Shown: positions 7,129 to 16,435 of the stretch, piece after piece
Layout of the letters: each line of letters starts with the position of its first letter
Position numbering within the stretch: the stretch's first letter is position 1
From: Micromonospora sp. WMMD1102
GTDB taxonomy: Bacteria; Actinomycetota; Actinomycetes; Mycobacteriales; Micromonosporaceae
Direction of reading: 5' to 3'
Assembly (NCBI RefSeq): GCF_029626265.1
Contig: NZ_JARUBN010000001.1
Coordinates: forward strand, 744,001-808,000
Length of the DNA stretch: 64,000 nt
Notes under the pieces: generated by a model
What the model saw: only the letters and a program-made list of their open reading frames with translations
Database searches by the model: none
Told to the model about the DNA's origin: nothing
Translations under genes and position numbers: made by a program

Positions 7129-9177
7129 CTAATGCGGCTCCCGGCCGGTGCCTCCGTTCCGGCCGGGAGCACCGCCGCCGTCGACGTGGGCGGCGGCGTG
7201 CAGGAAGGCGTTGTAGCGGGCGAGGTCGTCCTCCTCGCCGGTGGCGTCGGCGCGGTCGGCGGCGCGATCGAGCCGGGCCTGTTCCCGCTGGTCGGCGCGG
7301 ATCCACTGACGGAGCAGGATGATCATGACGATGGCGGCGGGGAGTTCGCCGAACGCCCAGGCGATGCCCGCGCCGAGGCGCTGATCGGCCAGCAGCGAGG
7401 ATGCCCAGTCGGGATGCACGGCGGTGTACCAGTCCGGGGCGAGGACGGTGGTCGACTGCATCAGGACCAGGCCGAAGAAGCCGTGCGCCATCATGGCCGC
7501 GAAGTGGATGATCACCAGCAGGGGCGGGGGGAGTCGTGGCCGTCCGGGGTCGACGCCGATGAGTACCCAGAAGAGCAGGTATCCGGCGACGACGATGTGG
7601 GTGAGCATGGCCAGGTGGCCGAGGTGGTAGCGCATCAGGGTGCCGAGCAGGTCGCTGAAGTACAGGCCGAAGAGGCTGGCCGTGTAGATGCCGAGGGCGA
7701 CCAGTGGGTGGGTGAGCAGGCGGAGCGGTCGGCTGTGGATGAGCAGCAGCAGCCATTCCCGGGCGCCGCGCAGCTGCCGGTCGGCGGGCCGGCGCAGGGC
7801 CCGTAGCGCGAGGGTGATCGGGGCGCCGCAGACGAGGAGGATCGGTACCGCCATCGACAGCACCATGTGCTGAACCATGTGCGCGCTGAACAGTACGTAG
7901 GCGTAGCGGGCGAGGCCGAGGTTGGTGACGGCGGCGAGCAGCAGTATTCCGGCCAGCCAGCTCGCGGTGCGCGACGGCGGCCAGCGGTGTCCGGCGCGGT
8001 GCAGCCGCCACACGCCGGCCAGATAGCCGGCGATGGCGAGGGTGCAGCCGGTGAGGAAGAACAGGTCGGGCAGCGGGTCGCCGAGCAGCCGGGCCGGGCT
8101 GGGTGGGGCGGGTGGGGTGAAGCCGAGCAGTTCGACCAGCGGGTCCGCCCCGACCGGGTCGGTCGGGATCGGGGTGGGGGTGCGCGACAGCGCCACCGCC
8201 AGGCCGAAGGTGGCGGCGAAGAGCAGCAGTTCCCCAGCGGCGAGCCGGATGAACGCTCCGCGTCGTCCGGCGTGCAGCGCGGGAAGGGTACGGCGGCGGT
8301 GTGCGGCGCCGAGCGCGCCGAGCAGCAGTAGGGCGGCGAGTTTGCCGAGGATGAGCCAGCCGTAGCGGGACTGCCAGAGCTGATCGAAGGCGCCGAGGCG
8401 TACCCAGGCGTTGGTCAGGCCGCTGACCGCGACGGCGACGCAGCAGGCCAGGGCGAGCCGGCTGTACCGGGCGGCCGCGTCGGCGAGCAGCCGGTGCCGG
8501 CGGATCATCAGTAGTGCGGCGAGCCCGCCGACCCAGACGGTGGCGGCGAGGATGTGCAGGGCGAGGCTGGTGACCGCGATCTGGTGGTTGCCGGCCCCGG
8601 CGGCGTGCCCGGTGAACGCGGGCGGCAGCACTCCGACGAGGGCCAGTGCGGCGGTGGTGGCTGCGGTTGTCCGGGACACCCCGACCCAGGACAGCGCTGC
8701 CACCAGCCCGGCGAGGCCGGCCTGGAGCAGCAGGGCCTGTCCCTGGGAGATCGAGGTGGCGAAACTGACCACGGTGGCGATGCCGAGCTGCGACGGCGGG
8801 GCGCCGAGCAGGTCCGAGACGGTCAGCACGATCAGGACCAGGGCGGTGGCCGTCCAGCCGGCGGCCAGCACGGCGACCCGGCGCAGCAGCAGGTAGCCGG
8901 GCGCGGAGACGCTGGGGCCGTCGCCGGGCAGCAGGAACGCGGCGGTCACCGCCAAGCCGACGGTGAGGGTGGCCAGCACGTCGAGCAGCAGCCGGACCAG
9001 CGGCAGGCCGTAGCTGGTGACCGGTCCCGGGTCGGGCAGGCCGGAGACCGTGGTGGCGTTCAGGCCGTCGCCGACGGCGAGCCCGAGCAGCAGCACGCCG
9101 AGGCCGGCGAGCGCCACACCGGCGGGTAGCCACCGGCGCCGCTGTGCGATGTCCTGTCGTCGTTGTTGCGTGCTCAC
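7129..9177 (-). CDS. CopD-CtaG fusion: copper resistance D domain plus cytochrome c oxidase assembly domain
   Basis: This 682-residue polytopic membrane protein fuses two copper-handling families. The first half (to about residue 330) is CopD-like, with periplasmic and membrane His such as the FTGHAAGAGNHQIAVTSLALH region. The second half has CtaG/Caa3_CtaG features: YAYVLFSAHMVQHMVLSM, MRYHLGHLAMLTH and MMAHGFFGLVLMQSTTVLAPDWY. Copper is probably moved across the membrane toward oxidase assembly, with CopC as partner. It starts at a GTG that overlaps the CopC stop. The C-terminus is charged and ends in a Gly/Asp-rich tail. Such fusions are usual in actinobacteria. Confidence 0.88.
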   Translation of the reverse strand: MSTQQRRQDIAQRRRWLPAGVALAGLGVLLLGLAVGDGLNATTVSGLPDPGPVTSYGLPLVRLLLDVLATLTVGLAVTAAFLLPGDGPSVSAPGYLLLRRVAVLAAGWTATALVLIVLTVSDLLGAPPSQLGIATVVSFATSISQGQALLLQAGLAGLVAALSWVGVSRTTAATTAALALVGVLPPAFTGHAAGAGNHQIAVTSLALHILAATVWVGGLAALLMIRRHRLLADAAARYSRLALACCVAVAVSGLTNAWVRLGAFDQLWQSRYGWLILGKLAALLLLGALGAAHRRRTLPALHAGRRGAFIRLAAGELLLFAATFGLAVALSRTPTPIPTDPVGADPLVELLGFTPPAPPSPARLLGDPLPDLFFLTGCTLAIAGYLAGVWRLHRAGHRWPPSRTASWLAGILLLAAVTNLGLARYAYVLFSAHMVQHMVLSMAVPILLVCGAPITLALRALRRPADRQLRGAREWLLLLIHSRPLRLLTHPLVALGIYTASLFGLYFSDLLGTLMRYHLGHLAMLTHIVVAGYLLFWVLIGVDPGRPRLPPPLLVIIHFAAMMAHGFFGLVLMQSTTVLAPDWYTAVHPDWASSLLADQRLGAGIAWAFGELPAAIVMIILLRQWIRADQREQARLDRAADRADATGEEDDLARYNAFLHAAAHVDGGGAPGRNGGTGREPH

Positions 9178-9788
9178 CGGCCGGAAGTCCGGCGCTGGCG
9201 GCGTACCAGGAGATACCCGGCGGCGACGAGCGCGGCGGCACCGGCCCACCACCAGCCGGTGCCGGAGCCGGTCTCCTCGGGGGCTGCCGCGACCGGCGTG
9301 GCGTCGGCGGCGCCGGTCGCCGAGCCGCTGCCTGCGGGGGCGGGAGCCGGCTCCTGCCCGGGCGGCAGCGTGACGGTGAACCGGAACTGTCCCTGGATCG
9401 GATGCCCGTCGGCGGAGACGACGCGGTACGCGACCCGGTAGCTTCCAGACCGCATCGGCTCGACGGGCAGGTGTACCTGCTTGTCGACCACGCGGGGCTG
9501 GCCGGCGCCGTGCCGGACCCCGTCCGGTGCGGTGACGACGACGGTGCTGAAATTGGCCCGAACCAGTTCGTTGAAGGTGAGGGTGATCTCGTCGAGCTGA
9601 GTGGTGACGGTCGAGTCCGCCCGGGGATCGCTGCCCAGTAGCTGGGCGTGCGCCGCCGCCGGGCGGGCACCGAACAGCCCGCCCGCCATGGCGGCGGCGA
9701 GGGTGAGTACGGCCAGCGTCGCCGTCCTTTGTCGGACGCGGCGCATCGGTCGTCCGTCCTGGTGGTTGCTTGTCATCGTGTCGTTCAT
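9174..9788 (-). CDS. copC: CopC-domain copper-binding protein, membrane-anchored
   Basis: This is an extracytoplasmic copper protein of 204 residues from the ATG at 9788, which overlaps the peroxidase stop; the ATG at 9746 is an alternative. After the signal peptide, the mature N-terminus begins with His right after Ala (AHAQLLGSDP), the conserved CopC Cu(II) ligand. The C-terminal ligand region is SADGHPIQGQFRFTV. A Pro/Ala linker leads to a C-terminal membrane span (WWWAGAAALVAAGYLLV) and a basic tail. It is encoded directly before the CopD-CtaG gene, its expected partner. Confidence 0.88.
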   Translation of the reverse strand: MNDTMTSNHQDGRPMRRVRQRTATLAVLTLAAAMAGGLFGARPAAAHAQLLGSDPRADSTVTTQLDEITLTFNELVRANFSTVVVTAPDGVRHGAGQPRVVDKQVHLPVEPMRSGSYRVAYRVVSADGHPIQGQFRFTVTLPPGQEPAPAPAGSGSATGAADATPVAAAPEETGSGTGWWWAGAAALVAAGYLLVRRQRRTSGR

Positions 9789-11065
9789 CCGAGTATCTGT
9801 TGGCCGATCCAGCCGTCGGGTTCGCAGCCGGGTGGGATGGCGAAGACGGCGGAGCCGATCGGGGTGATCCAGTCGTTGAGCAGGTCCCGTTCGGCGAGCC
9901 GGCGCTGGATCGGTAGGTATTGGCGGGTGATGTCGGCCTGGTAGGCGGCAAAGATGAGGCCGCTGTCGGCCCGCCCGTCGGCGTCCGGCACGCCGTCGTA
10001 GTTGTACGGCCGGCGCAAGATCTTGAGCCGGTCGTCCATCACCCTGGCCCGGGTCACGTGGGCGAAGTCCGGCATGACCGGCAGTCCGGCCTCGTTCAGG
10101 GCGGAGAAGTCGGGCTCGTCCTGCTCGTGCCGGCCGCTCAGCGGTGCTCCGGTGTCCAGCCGACGGCCGACCGCGAGTTCCTTGTCGGCCCGGCCGAGCT
10201 TGTCCCAGGTCTCCAACTCGGCGCGGATCCGCCGCAGCACCAGGGTGCTGCCGTCGCGCAGCCAGTCCGGGCCGTCACCGATCCAGACGGACTGTTCGAA
10301 GGCGGCGGTGCCGGGGCGGGGGTTGGCGGTGCCGTCGAGTTGTCCCATCACGTTGCGTTGGGTGTGCCCGTCGGTCTGCGCGCCTCGGCTGCGTCGGAAG
10401 CCCCGCTGCACCCAGCGGACGGTGGCGAACGGTCGGGCGTCCTTGACCAGCATCCGCTGGGCGTGCGTGACGGTGAGCGGGTCGTCGGCGCAGATCTGGA
10501 GCAGCAGGTCACCGCCGGACCAGGCCGGTTGCAGCCGGTCGATGCCGAAGACCGGCAGTGCGGCGACGGACGGCGGGCGGCGGTCGTCCCGCCCGGCCGC
10601 CGTGTAGAGGGCGGGGCCGAAGCCGAAGGTGATGGTGAGCCGGGCCGGTAGGACGGCGAGTTCCGGTTCGGTGTCGGCGAGCGGCGGCCGGCCCTGGGTG
10701 AGTCGGGCGGCGTCGTCGGTGAGCAGCCGCATCAGCCGGCCCAGTGCGGCCCGGTCGACGCCCCGGTGCAGGGTGAAGGCGACGAACGCCGCGTGCGCCT
10801 GCGGGTCGGTGGCGATGCCGGCCTGCCGTCGGCCGTGGAACGGCACGGTGTCCGTACCGACGGCGGTGGCGGCGGCCGGATCGACCGGGGCCGGTGCCGG
10901 CGGCTGCCGGCCGGCGGCGGTCGCGGCGACCCCCGCCGCCGCTCCGGCGACGGCGCCGCCGATACCCAGGGCACCGCCGGTGAGCAGCCGCCGCCTGCTC
11001 ACCGAGCGAGTGTCCGCCGACCGGCCGGAGACCCCGTCCCCAGCGGTCTCGGAACGGTCGGTCAC
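9785..11065 (-). CDS. DyP-type heme peroxidase with Tat signal
   Basis: This is a secreted dye-decolorizing peroxidase of 426 residues. The Tat motif SRRRLLTGGALGIGGAV lies near residue 22. The family hallmark GxxDG appears as GQLDGTANP with the catalytic Asp, and the heme-proximal His lies in the C-terminal half (MPDFAHVTRAR region). It is of the EfeB-like class that uses H2O2 to oxidise substrates outside the membrane. It sits between the PCuAC chaperone and CopC in a four-gene operon with 4-base overlaps, so it is likely co-made with copper proteins, an arrangement known from copper-linked clusters of actinomycetes. Confidence 0.87.
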   Translation of the reverse strand: MTDRSETAGDGVSGRSADTRSVSRRRLLTGGALGIGGAVAGAAAGVAATAAGRQPPAPAPVDPAAATAVGTDTVPFHGRRQAGIATDPQAHAAFVAFTLHRGVDRAALGRLMRLLTDDAARLTQGRPPLADTEPELAVLPARLTITFGFGPALYTAAGRDDRRPPSVAALPVFGIDRLQPAWSGGDLLLQICADDPLTVTHAQRMLVKDARPFATVRWVQRGFRRSRGAQTDGHTQRNVMGQLDGTANPRPGTAAFEQSVWIGDGPDWLRDGSTLVLRRIRAELETWDKLGRADKELAVGRRLDTGAPLSGRHEQDEPDFSALNEAGLPVMPDFAHVTRARVMDDRLKILRRPYNYDGVPDADGRADSGLIFAAYQADITRQYLPIQRRLAERDLLNDWITPIGSAVFAIPPGCEPDGWIGQQILG

Positions 11066-11649
11066 GGTGCCGGGCTCATCGTCATGCCCTGGCCGGGGGT
11101 CATCGGCATGCCGGAACTCGGGTCGTAGCTCTCCTCGGCGCCGGTGAACGGCTTGGCGACCGCCGTGAAGTCGGTGGTCTTCCCGTCGGCGAAGGTGAGC
11201 GTGAAGGTGAGTTCGTCACCGGCCCGGACCGGCTTGGTCAGCTCCATCAACATCAGGTGGTCGCCGCCGGGCGCCAACTCGTGGCTGCCGCCGGCCTCGA
11301 TCGTGATGCCGCCGGTCTTCGGCTGCATCACCATCTTGCCGTCTTTCATGGCCATCTCGTGCAGTTCCATCGGCGAGACGGTCGTGCTCACGCTGGTGAT
11401 GGTGACATCGCTGGTGGTGTTGTTGACCAGGGTGCCGAAGGCGGCCGTCATCCCCTTGTCGGCCGCCTTGATCCACGGGTCCCGCACCATGAACCTGGCG
11501 CTGTCGGTGCTCGCCGACGGGGCAGGGCTGGGCGCGGCCCCCGATGTGTCGCCGTTCCCGCCGCAGCCAGCCACGGCGAGTACCGCCGCCACGGTGACGG
11601 CGAACGTGGTCGCCCAGCCTCGTACGCCGGGTGTTACCGACCTGCGCAT
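11062..11649 (-). CDS. PCuAC-type copper chaperone lipoprotein (DUF461)
   Basis: This is a periplasm-side Cu(I) chaperone of 195 residues. A GGAGGA site precedes the ATG. The lipobox is VAGC (Cys about 27). The copper site H(M)X10M-X21-HXM is visible as ELHEMAMKDGKMVM and GGDHLMLM. The C-terminus ends in a Met/Pro-rich tail (SGMPMTPGQGMTMSPAP) that may add weak copper sites. It is the first gene of the operon with DyP, CopC and CopD-CtaG, and members of this family deliver copper to the CuA site of cytochrome oxidase. Confidence 0.9.
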   Translation of the reverse strand: MRRSVTPGVRGWATTFAVTVAAVLAVAGCGGNGDTSGAAPSPAPSASTDSARFMVRDPWIKAADKGMTAAFGTLVNNTTSDVTITSVSTTVSPMELHEMAMKDGKMVMQPKTGGITIEAGGSHELAPGGDHLMLMELTKPVRAGDELTFTLTFADGKTTDFTAVAKPFTGAEESYDPSSGMPMTPGQGMTMSPAP

Positions 11650-12306
11650 CTGTATTCCTCCGGTTCTCGGTCCGAGTTCTACTACTGGTCGTCGTGGATC
11701 GGTGGTTGGTTCCCGCCCGTTCGGTGGATTTGCCGGCTGGGCCGAGTGGTCAGGTTGTCCGCGCCCAACCTCGCCGGAAACCGATGCCCGGGGCGATCCG
11801 ACTACGCAGTGGCGGACGAACGGGAGCCGTCGCCGGATGACGGTGCGGAGCGGTCGATGGGACGGTGCGGCTGATGGGATGGGATGGACCGGGTGATGGC
11901 GCTGGACGGCGCGGCAGGGCTGGTACTTCTGGCTCTTCTCGCGGTGGCCGTTTCGATCGTGCCGGGTCGGCGTGGACGTACGCCGCTGGTTGATCCTGTC
12001 GAGTCGTCGCGCGGGAATCCGCCCGCCGGCGGCGCGGCGATCGGACACCGGGCAAGGACCCACCAGCGGCTACGTCTCCGGTCCGCCCGGCGGATCCCGC
12101 TGCCGCTGCCGCCCGTGCGGGCCCACCGCCGGGGGTGCGGACGGAACCGGGGGCCGGTGCTGCGCCACCAGGTGGTCGCGGTGGCCGCCGCGCCAGATGT
12201 CCTGCCGGGCACCTCTGGCGGTCCGGATCGGCACCTGCTGGCCCTGGCCGGGTGTACCGGCGGCTGCCGGGAGGCCGCAGAGCCGCACCGGCGGCGCTCA
12301 CCCACG
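11650..12306. other. Intergenic stretch without a convincing gene
   Basis: Several frames are open here, but they are Arg/Pro-rich and look like shadows. The promoter of the minus-strand copper operon must lie at the left end. A hydrophobic stretch starting at 11884 on the plus strand is in frame with the next gene, but the sequence between them does not look coded. A decayed gene is possible. Confidence 0.4.
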
Positions 12307-12729
12307 ATGCTCCGGGCCGCACTCCTGGTCCTCCTGCCGATCCTGCTCGTCTCGGTCGGGACCGGCCTTCTCCTGCACAGCCGATCACCGGCTGCGGACC
12401 GTTCACCCTGCCCGCCCCGTCGCTCGATGACGGTCAGCGATTCCGACTACACCCTGCGGATCCGGCCGGAGACCGGCCCTGGAGCGCTGGTCGTGCGACT
12501 CTGCGTCATCGCCGGCCCCGGATCGGCCGGTCCGGTCCGGGGTTGGTCGGCTACCGCGGAAAGTGGCGGAGACTCGCGGACCCGGTTGGCGCTCGCCATT
12601 CTTCCGCTGGGTGACGACACGGCGATCGGTACCGGCAGCCTCGCGCCGGGCAGGTCCTGGCTCCTGACGTTCCGCCTGACGGCACCGAACGGCCGGCACT
12701 CGGTGATGTCCACCGGCTTGTGGACCTGA
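12307..12729 (+). CDS. Putative membrane-anchored protein, unknown
   Basis: The 140-residue reading frame begins with a hydrophobic anchor (LRAALLVLLPILLVSVGTGLLL) followed by a soluble part of mixed composition with two Cys. Codon wobble is GC-rich. The frame is open back to 11884, but the upstream part is Arg-rich and not gene-like, so the ATG at 12307 was chosen; no ribosome site supports it. It lies between the copper operon and the DsbA gene. No family is recognised. Confidence 0.4.
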   Translation: MLRAALLVLLPILLVSVGTGLLLHSRSPAADRSPCPPRRSMTVSDSDYTLRIRPETGPGALVVRLCVIAGPGSAGPVRGWSATAESGGDSRTRLALAILPLGDDTAIGTGSLAPGRSWLLTFRLTAPNGRHSVMSTGLWT

Positions 12730-12924
12730 CGGCGGGGCGGTCCCCGCGAGGGGACGGCCACCGGCTTCTGGCGGTTCGGGAACCCGGTGACGGTCCGGGA
12801 CGACTAAACACGGGACGCCCACCTGGGGCGTCCGTCCGGCACCGGACGCACCGACGTCGGCTGCCCGCGACACCGGTACGGCGTGACCTGCCGGTACCGG
12901 GATCCCTCTGAGAGGAGATTTGGA

Positions 12925-13698
12925 GTGCCCAAGAACACCGGCGGGCGATCCGCGGTCCGGGCCCCTGGCCCAGGTCGCCCGAATGGGGGAAAGGGCGGCA
13001 GCCGGAACAAGAGCGGTGCGAAGGCGGCCAGGGCGATGAGCCGGCGGGGGATGAGCGGTAACACGAAGATCACTTTGGGTTTTCTCGCGGTCATCCTCGT
13101 CGGCCTGACCGTGCTCCTCGTGGTGGTCCGCAACACCGAGGACGGCGCGGGCCAGGCCGCTGCCGAACGGCTGGTGCGTGCCGACAGCCACCGGCTCACC
13201 TCGGCCCCGGACGATCGGGTCACCGTGGTGGAGTTCCTCGACTACGAATGCCCCTCCTGCGGTGCCGCCTATCCCGGGGTCGAGCAGCTCCGGGCCGAGT
13301 ACGCGGACCGGATCACCTACGTGATCCGCAACTTCCCGCTCGACTCGCACGCCAACGCCGAGAACGCGGCCCGGGCCGCCGAAGCCGCCGCCCGGCAGGA
13401 CAAGTTCGAGGAGATGTACCGCAGGCTGTTCGAGACTCAGCAGTCCTGGGGCGGGAAGCAGGAGAGTCTGCAGCCGGTTTTCGAGGAGCACGCCCGCGCC
13501 ATCGGGCTGGACCTGGCCCGGTACCAGGCCGATCTGACCGATCCCGCGATCGCCGAACGGATTCGGGTCGATCGTGAGGACGGCATCGCGGTCGGCGTAC
13601 AGGGCACGCCGACGTTCTTCGTCAACGGTGAGCGCTTCGAGGGGCAGCCGACGTACGCCGGACTGAAGGCGGCCGTTGACGCGGCCCTGGCCAAGTGA
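12925..13698 (+). CDS. DsbA-family thiol oxidoreductase, membrane-anchored
   Basis: This is an extracytoplasmic disulfide oxidoreductase of 257 residues. A GTG start follows AGAGGAGA. A basic Gly/Lys-rich N-terminus leads to one membrane anchor (about residues 48-70: ITLGFLAVILVGLTVLLVVV). The thioredoxin-fold domain has the active site ECPSCGAAYPG (CPSC) and the cis-Pro loop GTPTFFVNG. It overlaps the VKOR gene by four bases. DsbA plus VKOR is the standard actinobacterial oxidative-folding pair: DsbA oxidises exported Cys pairs and VKOR reoxidises DsbA. The cysteine-rich secreted proteins elsewhere in the window are possible clients. Confidence 0.9.
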   Translation: MPKNTGGRSAVRAPGPGRPNGGKGGSRNKSGAKAARAMSRRGMSGNTKITLGFLAVILVGLTVLLVVVRNTEDGAGQAAAERLVRADSHRLTSAPDDRVTVVEFLDYECPSCGAAYPGVEQLRAEYADRITYVIRNFPLDSHANAENAARAAEAAARQDKFEEMYRRLFETQQSWGGKQESLQPVFEEHARAIGLDLARYQADLTDPAIAERIRVDREDGIAVGVQGTPTFFVNGERFEGQPTYAGLKAAVDAALAK

Positions 13699-14345
13699 GC
13701 GTTCCGACGGCGGTCCCGGTGGACGCCGGGCCACCTGGCGAGGCGACCGAAGCGGTGCCGTTCGCCGTACGGATCATCGGGTGGGTACTCGCCGTCTGCG
13801 GCGTGCTCGGCGGCGTCGCCGCGTTCACCCTCGCAGTGGAGAAGTTCCACGTCCTGGCCGACCCGACCTACCGGCCGAGTTGCAGCATCAACCCGGTGCT
13901 CTCCTGCGGCTCGGTTATGTCCACGCCACAGGCCGAGGTGTTCGGGTTCCCGAATCCGCTGATCGGCGTGGCCGGGTTCGCCGTGGTCGCCACGCTCGGG
14001 GTGGTCGTGCTCGCGGGTGCGGTGCTGCCCCGGTGGTGCTGGCTGGGGCTCCAGGCGGGGACGGTCTTCGGCGTGGTCTTCGTGCACTGGCTGTTCTTCC
14101 AGAGCCTCTACCGGATCGGTGCGCTGTGTCCGTACTGCATGGTCGTCTGGGTGGTCATGATCGTGCTGTTCTGGTACGTCACGCTCCACAACCTGCACGA
14201 CGCACACCTGCCGGTGCCGTCCTGGTTACGCAGGCCGGTTTCGGCGGTGGTCGATTACCACACGGTGGCGGTCATGCTCTGGTTCTTCCTGCTGGCGGGC
14301 CTGATCGGACAGCGGTTCTGGGACTATTGGCGCACGCTCTGGTGA
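13695..14345 (+). CDS. Vitamin K epoxide reductase (VKOR) family protein
   Basis: This 216-residue integral membrane protein reoxidises DsbA and passes electrons to menaquinone. It has the loop Cys pair (RPSCSINPVLSCGS) and the membrane CXXC motif ALCPYCMVVW, with about five membrane spans. The GTG start overlaps the DsbA stop (GTGA). The pairing with the membrane-anchored DsbA confirms the function. Confidence 0.92.
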   Translation: MSVPTAVPVDAGPPGEATEAVPFAVRIIGWVLAVCGVLGGVAAFTLAVEKFHVLADPTYRPSCSINPVLSCGSVMSTPQAEVFGFPNPLIGVAGFAVVATLGVVVLAGAVLPRWCWLGLQAGTVFGVVFVHWLFFQSLYRIGALCPYCMVVWVVMIVLFWYVTLHNLHDAHLPVPSWLRRPVSAVVDYHTVAVMLWFFLLAGLIGQRFWDYWRTLW

Positions 14346-14692
14346 GGGGAAGAGGCCCGATCGGGAGCAGGTCGGTCGGCGGCACGGGCGGTGCCGGCGC
14401 CTGGCACACGGGCTTCGCGGGCGCGATGACAGGACATGTTGACACGATCGGCGGAAGTGTGCGGAAGGATCGAGGAACGATGCGGCGTGGTGCGGGGCGG
14501 CGTCGGCCGGGCTGATCGGCGCGGTGGTGTCGGCGGCACCCGCTGCGGCCCAAGGCGCTGCTCGGGAGGCCACCGACTGTCGCGGGCTGGTCGCCGCTGC
14601 GGTTGGTCAAGCCTGCCGCGTACCGGGACGGCCGCCCGGACCGGAAGGGGATTGCCGGGAACCGGGCGGCGTTCGCGGCCGACTACCGGTGC
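14346..14692. other. Intergenic stretch before the anti-sigma gene
   Basis: No convincing gene is seen. One plus-strand frame (about 14500-14630) encodes a short hydrophobic, Ala-rich piece with Cys residues but has no start codon in context. The promoter of the anti-sigma gene presumably lies here. Confidence 0.4.
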
Positions 14693-15448
14693 ATGGGGTG
14701 TGAGCAGTTCCGAGAGCTTCTTTCGGCGTGCCTCGACGGCGAGGACAGCCTGGCCGAGCGCGCCGCCACCGACATTCACCTGGCCGAATGCTCTGCCTGC
14801 CGCCGCTGGTACGAGGCCGCCGCCAGGATCACCCGCCTGGCCCGCACCGGCCCGGCACGGACGAACGTCCGGGTCGACGACATGGTCCTCGACGCGGCAC
14901 CCGGTCCGGCCGGAGCCCGTCTGGTGACCGTGCTCCGGCTCCTGCTCGGCACCCTCGGTATCGCCCAGTTCCTCCTCGGCGCTGCCCAGATCGGGGGCTC
15001 CACCGTCGCCCACCGTCTGCATTCCGCCAGCGCCGATGCCGGCGGCCATCTGTGGCACGAGTCCGCCGCGTGGAATGTCGCGATCGGCGCCGGCTTCGCC
15101 TGGATCGCCCTGCGTCGCACCCGCCCGGCCGGCATCGTGCCCATGCTCACCGTCTTCGTCGGCGTGCTGAGCCTGCTCACCACCAACGATCTGATAGCCG
15201 GTCGGGTCGACCTCGCCCGGGTTCTCAGCCACGGCATCGTCGCCGCCGGCTACGTGGTCATCCTGGTCATGTCACGGCTCGGCGGCGGCTCCGAGACGCC
15301 GCCCGCCGATCGGCAGGACTCCCGGCGGCGGTGGCGGGCCACCTTCGACCCAGAGCCGCCACCGGTGCCAGACCTGCGGCTGATCTCGGGGCAGAGCCGA
15401 CCGTCCGGAACCGCACACGCCTGTGCCGGCGAACGCCGGGCCGCCTGA
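14693..15448 (+). CDS. Zinc-finger (zf-HC2) anti-sigma-like membrane protein
   Basis: This 251-residue protein starts with a ZAS-type zinc-binding domain: MGCEQFRELLSACLDGE, then HLAECSACRRW (HX3CX2C). Four membrane segments follow (about residues 80-195), then a polar cytoplasmic tail. It converges with the ECF sigma gene, with only two bases between the stop codons. The likely role is to hold that sigma factor at the membrane until a signal arrives. An upstream in-frame ATG at 14603 would add 30 residues that do not look coded. The convergent rather than operonic arrangement is less usual for a sigma and anti-sigma pair. Confidence 0.75.
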   Translation: MGCEQFRELLSACLDGEDSLAERAATDIHLAECSACRRWYEAAARITRLARTGPARTNVRVDDMVLDAAPGPAGARLVTVLRLLLGTLGIAQFLLGAAQIGGSTVAHRLHSASADAGGHLWHESAAWNVAIGAGFAWIALRRTRPAGIVPMLTVFVGVLSLLTTNDLIAGRVDLARVLSHGIVAAGYVVILVMSRLGGGSETPPADRQDSRRRWRATFDPEPPPVPDLRLISGQSRPSGTAHACAGERRAA

Positions 15449-15450
15449 CG

Positions 15451-16020
15451 TCAGATGGCTCGGAGCCTGCGCGGCGGTTCGGCCATCGCGGTGAGCAGGT
15501 CCTCCCGGGCACGGGCGACCCGGGACCGGATCGTGCCTACCGGGCAGTCACACACCCGTGCCGCCTCCTCGTACGAGAGTCCGAGCACCTGGGTGGCCAC
15601 GAACGCCTCCCGTCGGTCCGTGGACAGGCCGTCGAGTAGGTGGCGTAGCACCACGCTTTCCTCGAACCGGGCAGCTTCGTCGGTCCGGCCGGTATCGGCG
15701 GCCTTGCTCCAGTCGCTGGCCCCGACCAGCCTGGAGCGGCTCGCGGCGGCGCGGACCTGGTCGGCCGCGACCCGGCGGGCGATGGTGAACAGCCAGGTGG
15801 CGGCCGAGGAGCGGCCGGCGAACGTGGGCAGGCTGCGTAGTGCCCGCAGGTACGTCTCCTGGGTCAGGTCGTCCGCCTCGGCGGCGCCGGACAGATGGGC
15901 TAGGAACCGCCATACGTCTCGCTGGGTCGCGGCCACGAACGCCGCGGCCGCCTTCCGGTCGCCCCGGCCCGCTGCCAGCGCCAACTCGGTGACGGTCGCG
16001 TTGCTGCTGATGCCGGTCAT
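15451..16020 (-). CDS. ECF-type RNA polymerase sigma factor
   Basis: This 189-residue sigma-70 family group IV factor has region 2 (VWRFLAHLSGAAEADDLTQETYLRAL, with TFAGRSSAATWLFTIARRV) and region 4 (LSYEEAARVCDCPVGTIRSRVARAREDLL). There is no SnoaL or other extra domain. GAGGAA precedes the ATG at 16020. The nearby zf-HC2 protein is the likely anti-sigma factor. The architecture resembles the SigC-like group, which in Mycobacterium tuberculosis has been linked to copper acquisition; with copper genes on one side and a possible metallophore cluster on the other, the parallel is suggestive but inferred. Confidence 0.85.
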   Translation of the reverse strand: MTGISSNATVTELALAAGRGDRKAAAAFVAATQRDVWRFLAHLSGAAEADDLTQETYLRALRSLPTFAGRSSAATWLFTIARRVAADQVRAAASRSRLVGASDWSKAADTGRTDEAARFEESVVLRHLLDGLSTDRREAFVATQVLGLSYEEAARVCDCPVGTIRSRVARAREDLLTAMAEPPRRLRAI

Positions 16021-16435
16021 CGCGCCACGATTCCTCAATCCACGCATGCTCAAGGGCGCCGGGACAGCCGATGGACCACCATCGTCCTCGTTCCTCACCC
16101 TCGCCGTCCAAGGCCAGGGTTAAGAAGACTTCATCAAATCGAAACAAGTCAATAGCCGACCAGCTGATGAGATATGCGAACACGGCGTCGTTCAGTCGCT
16201 GGTAGGACCGGCCGGCTCTGGAGACTGGTGGGCATGCCCGCAACGTCAGGACTCGTGGCTCGGGCTCCGTCCCGGCAAGCGGGTAGTGTCCGCCTGATAG
16301 CCGTCACCACGAGCACGCAGCCGAGTCGTGCCGCCCGTGGGCTGGGGCCGGGAGGTAGCTGGTGAGCTGGTGCGACGAGCGGCACTCCGGCCCCGGCGAG
16401 GCGGCCTCGGGCGCGGCGCGCGTACGGGTCGGCTG
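16021..16435. other. Intergenic stretch between sigma factor and MFS gene
   Basis: About 415 bases. The part near 16110-16170 is AT-richer than its surroundings and probably carries the sigma promoter. The MFS reading frame is open from 16328, but no good start lies there. No other gene is seen. Confidence 0.4.

Noticed and set aside
7040..9670. 876-residue open frame on the minus strand
   Set aside because: Arg/Pro-rich shadow in a different frame of the CopD-CtaG and CopC genes.
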